This document shows positions 62,560-64,000 of a stretch of 64,000 nt of DNA, one piece after another; position 1 is the first letter of the stretch; the number at the start of each line of letters is the position of its first letter. The DNA lies in contig NZ_LZMH01000057.1 in NCBI RefSeq assembly GCF_001673635.1, forward strand, positions 1 to 64,000, read 5' to 3'. Made by a program: the position numbers and the translations under genes. The notes beneath the pieces are model-generated. The model was not told the DNA's origin. It saw only the letters and a list, made by a program, of their open reading frames with translations, and made no database searches. This DNA comes from Mycobacterium asiaticum. GTDB taxonomy: Bacteria; Actinomycetota; Actinomycetes; Mycobacteriales; Mycobacteriaceae.

Positions 62560-63618
62560 TCATTTCAGCCGGACGGGTTGCGCCCGGATGTCGACACGGA
62601 TCAACAGGTACGGAGGTATCCGCTCGTCGTTGCCGTCGTTGAACAACGGGGTGCGCGGAAGCTGATTGATGCTGACGTACAGGTACCCGTCGGCGCCGAC
62701 CGCCAACGTGTCCGGCCACAGCAGATTCCTGGCCTGCACCACCGTGGTCCAATGTCCACCCACACTGCGTCGCAACACCGCACCGTGCTCATAGGCGGTG
62801 GCATAGAGGTTTCCGTCGGTGTCCGACTCGAGCCCGTCGGATGCCCCTTTGTCGCCGTGGTCGAGAACAGTCTCGGCGACACGGTCGTCGGACACATCGC
62901 GGTCCCGTAGCGCCGCCGCGTCCACGCTGTAGAGACGCCGCGACGACAGCGGGCAGTAGTACAGCCGGCCGCCGTCGGCGCTGATCGCGATGCCGTCCGC
63001 GCCCACCCGGTACTGATCGCGCACCAAACCTTCGACCACGGCCCGAAATTGGTCCTGCGCCTGCGTCGTCGGGTGCCCGCGTAACCGGTCCCAGCACGCG
63101 CCACTGTCGAGGTCGACGACGATCAGCGCGCCCGTCGGCTGCGAGTCGGTGAGGTAGGCGAACCGGCCGTGCCGGAAATCGAAGCGCACGTCGTTCAGAT
63201 ACGTCGCCGGCGTCATCGCGGTGGGGTCGATGGGCACCACTTGGTCGATTTCATTGCGTGTCAGATCAACTCGGACGAGCTTGGGCCCCATGTCGACGTA
63301 AGCCGAGAAGGACGGTGCTCCGGTGTCCAGCAGCCAGAGATACCCGTGCGGGTCGATCACCACGCTCTGTACCGAGATGAGCCGCTCACCGGGATCCGTC
63401 CCCGTCCACTTGTTGACCCCAATATTGGGGAACGCTCCCGCGGCGCCGTCGACGACTTCGGCCACGGTGAAGGGCACTTCGTCTCCCCACCGCGGAAACG
63501 AGACGAAGACGCGGCCGTCGTCGCTGACGGTGACGCCCGTCGGCATCAGATCGGTGAACTCGGCCACCACCTCGTAGTTGGGTTCGGCATCGCTGCCGAG
63601 CGGGCGCGGTGAACTCAT
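62560..63618 (-). CDS. Yellow/major royal jelly protein-like beta-propeller
   Basis: 352 residues. The pattern SVQSVVIDPHGYLWLLDTG, PATYLNDVRFDFRHGRFAYLTDS and GADGIAISADGGRLYY is that of the MRJP/yellow family, which overlaps SMP-30-type lactonases in fold. No signal peptide is seen. It may act as a lactonase or bind small molecules; it follows a ThDP enzyme on the same strand. Confidence 0.86.
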   Translation of the reverse strand: MSSPRPLGSDAEPNYEVVAEFTDLMPTGVTVSDDGRVFVSFPRWGDEVPFTVAEVVDGAAGAFPNIGVNKWTGTDPGERLISVQSVVIDPHGYLWLLDTGAPSFSAYVDMGPKLVRVDLTRNEIDQVVPIDPTAMTPATYLNDVRFDFRHGRFAYLTDSQPTGALIVVDLDSGACWDRLRGHPTTQAQDQFRAVVEGLVRDQYRVGADGIAISADGGRLYYCPLSSRRLYSVDAAALRDRDVSDDRVAETVLDHGDKGASDGLESDTDGNLYATAYEHGAVLRRSVGGHWTTVVQARNLLWPDTLAVGADGYLYVSINQLPRTPLFNDGNDERIPPYLLIRVDIRAQPVRLK

Positions 63619-63647
63619 AGCCGCATCTCCTTCGCCAATGCAGGAAC

Positions 63648-64000
63648 CTAGATCAGTGGTGGAACAGTCGCATCGACCTGCGCTTCCACCAAGTGCGGTC
63701 GTTTGTAATCGATTCCGCGTTTGATCACGCCATAAAGATCGTCCGGTGACGCCACTCGTTCCGCGTTGCAGCCGTACCCCTGTGCCAGCGCCACGAAGTC
63801 TAAGCCAGGCAGGTCGAGGCCCGGCACGTCCGGCGTATCGAGCAGGTCGGCGAACGACTTCAGGATGTTGTAGGCACCGTTGCGCACAATGACGAACAGG
63901 ATGGGCAGATTGTGTTGGGCCGCCGTCCAGAGTCCCTGGATCACGTAGTTGGCCGCACCGTCGCCCACGATGCAGATCACCTTCCGGTGGGTGCCCTCGT
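63648..64000 (-). CDS. ThDP-dependent decarboxylase (benzoylformate decarboxylase-like), C-terminal part, truncated
   Basis: Only the last 117 residues are in the window; the frame is open through the edge. The ThDP/Mg motif begins VGDGAANYVIQG and continues to LFVIVRNGAYNILK, and the tail LDFVALAQGYGCNAERV with RPHLVEAQVD is typical of benzoylformate or similar 2-oxo acid decarboxylases. The substrate cannot be fixed from the fragment. Confidence 0.88.
   Translation of the reverse strand, partial: EGTHRKVICIVGDGAANYVIQGLWTAAQHNLPILFVIVRNGAYNILKSFADLLDTPDVPGLDLPGLDFVALAQGYGCNAERVASPDDLYGVIKRGIDYKRPHLVEAQVDATVPPLI

Overview
This window is from a high-GC actinobacterium, almost certainly a Mycobacterium. 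The evidence is a complete type VII (ESX) secretion core, a WhiB regulator very close to WhiB6, an rsfA/Rv1364c-type anti-sigma cluster followed by two orphan Mce-associated proteins, and many F420-dependent (LLM) oxidoreductases, P450s and acyl-CoA enzymes. I could not run searches, so family calls come from motifs and from remembered M. tuberculosis proteins.

Region 1 (1-13.8 kb) is the secretion machine. On the minus strand it reads eccC, eccD, mycP and a repeat-rich acidic/proline-rich protein cut off by the window edge, joined by 4-nt ATGA or TGATG overlaps. Divergent from these are a second eccD (plus), eccB (minus), eccE (plus) and a DUF5336 membrane protein (plus). The eccC(-)/eccD(+)/eccB(-) arrangement recalls ESX-4, but this locus has two eccD genes and an eccE, and mycP lies beside the other eccD.

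Region 2 (13.8-25.2 kb) holds regulators, accessory membrane proteins and candidate substrates: an FHA-HTH protein, a WhiB6-like protein with an AT-hook-like tail, two single-pass membrane proteins, a membrane-anchored beta-propeller, a small helical protein followed by an EspB-like Gly/Pro-rich protein, an EspG-like chaperone, a small membrane protein, a PknD-sensor-like lipoprotein, and an operon encoding tandem EspL/YbaB-like, EspC-like and EspA-like (WXG) proteins. I find no eccA, no PE/PPE gene and no canonical esxA/esxB pair. This is the most likely undescribed system in the window.

Region 3 (25.2-34.4 kb) has a TetR-thioesterase fusion facing an amidohydrolase across a clean palindrome, then rsfA and an Rv1364c-like PAS-phosphatase-kinase-STAS regulator, an inserted two-gene acyl-CoA dehydrogenase operon on the other strand, and the Rv1363c/Rv1362c-like Mce-associated pair.

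Region 4 (34.4-64 kb) is catabolic: a Rieske ferredoxin, paired amidohydrolases and hydrolase operon; a P450 plus NDMA-type alcohol dehydrogenase operon; SDRs; a MocR regulator; further P450s; LLM oxidoreductases; a carboxyltransferase; a flavin monooxygenase and Rieske oxygenase; an acyl-CoA synthetase; a lipid-transfer thiolase; a quinone oxidoreductase; a yellow/MRJP propeller; and a truncated ThDP enzyme. Five copies of one 20-bp near-palindrome lie in four divergent promoters between 46.5 and 59.5 kb, which suggests one repressor controls oxidation of a cyclic or side-chain-bearing lipid. Several convergent gene pairs share a 4-bp palindrome as both stop codons. No tRNA, rRNA, CRISPR array or insertion sequence was seen.
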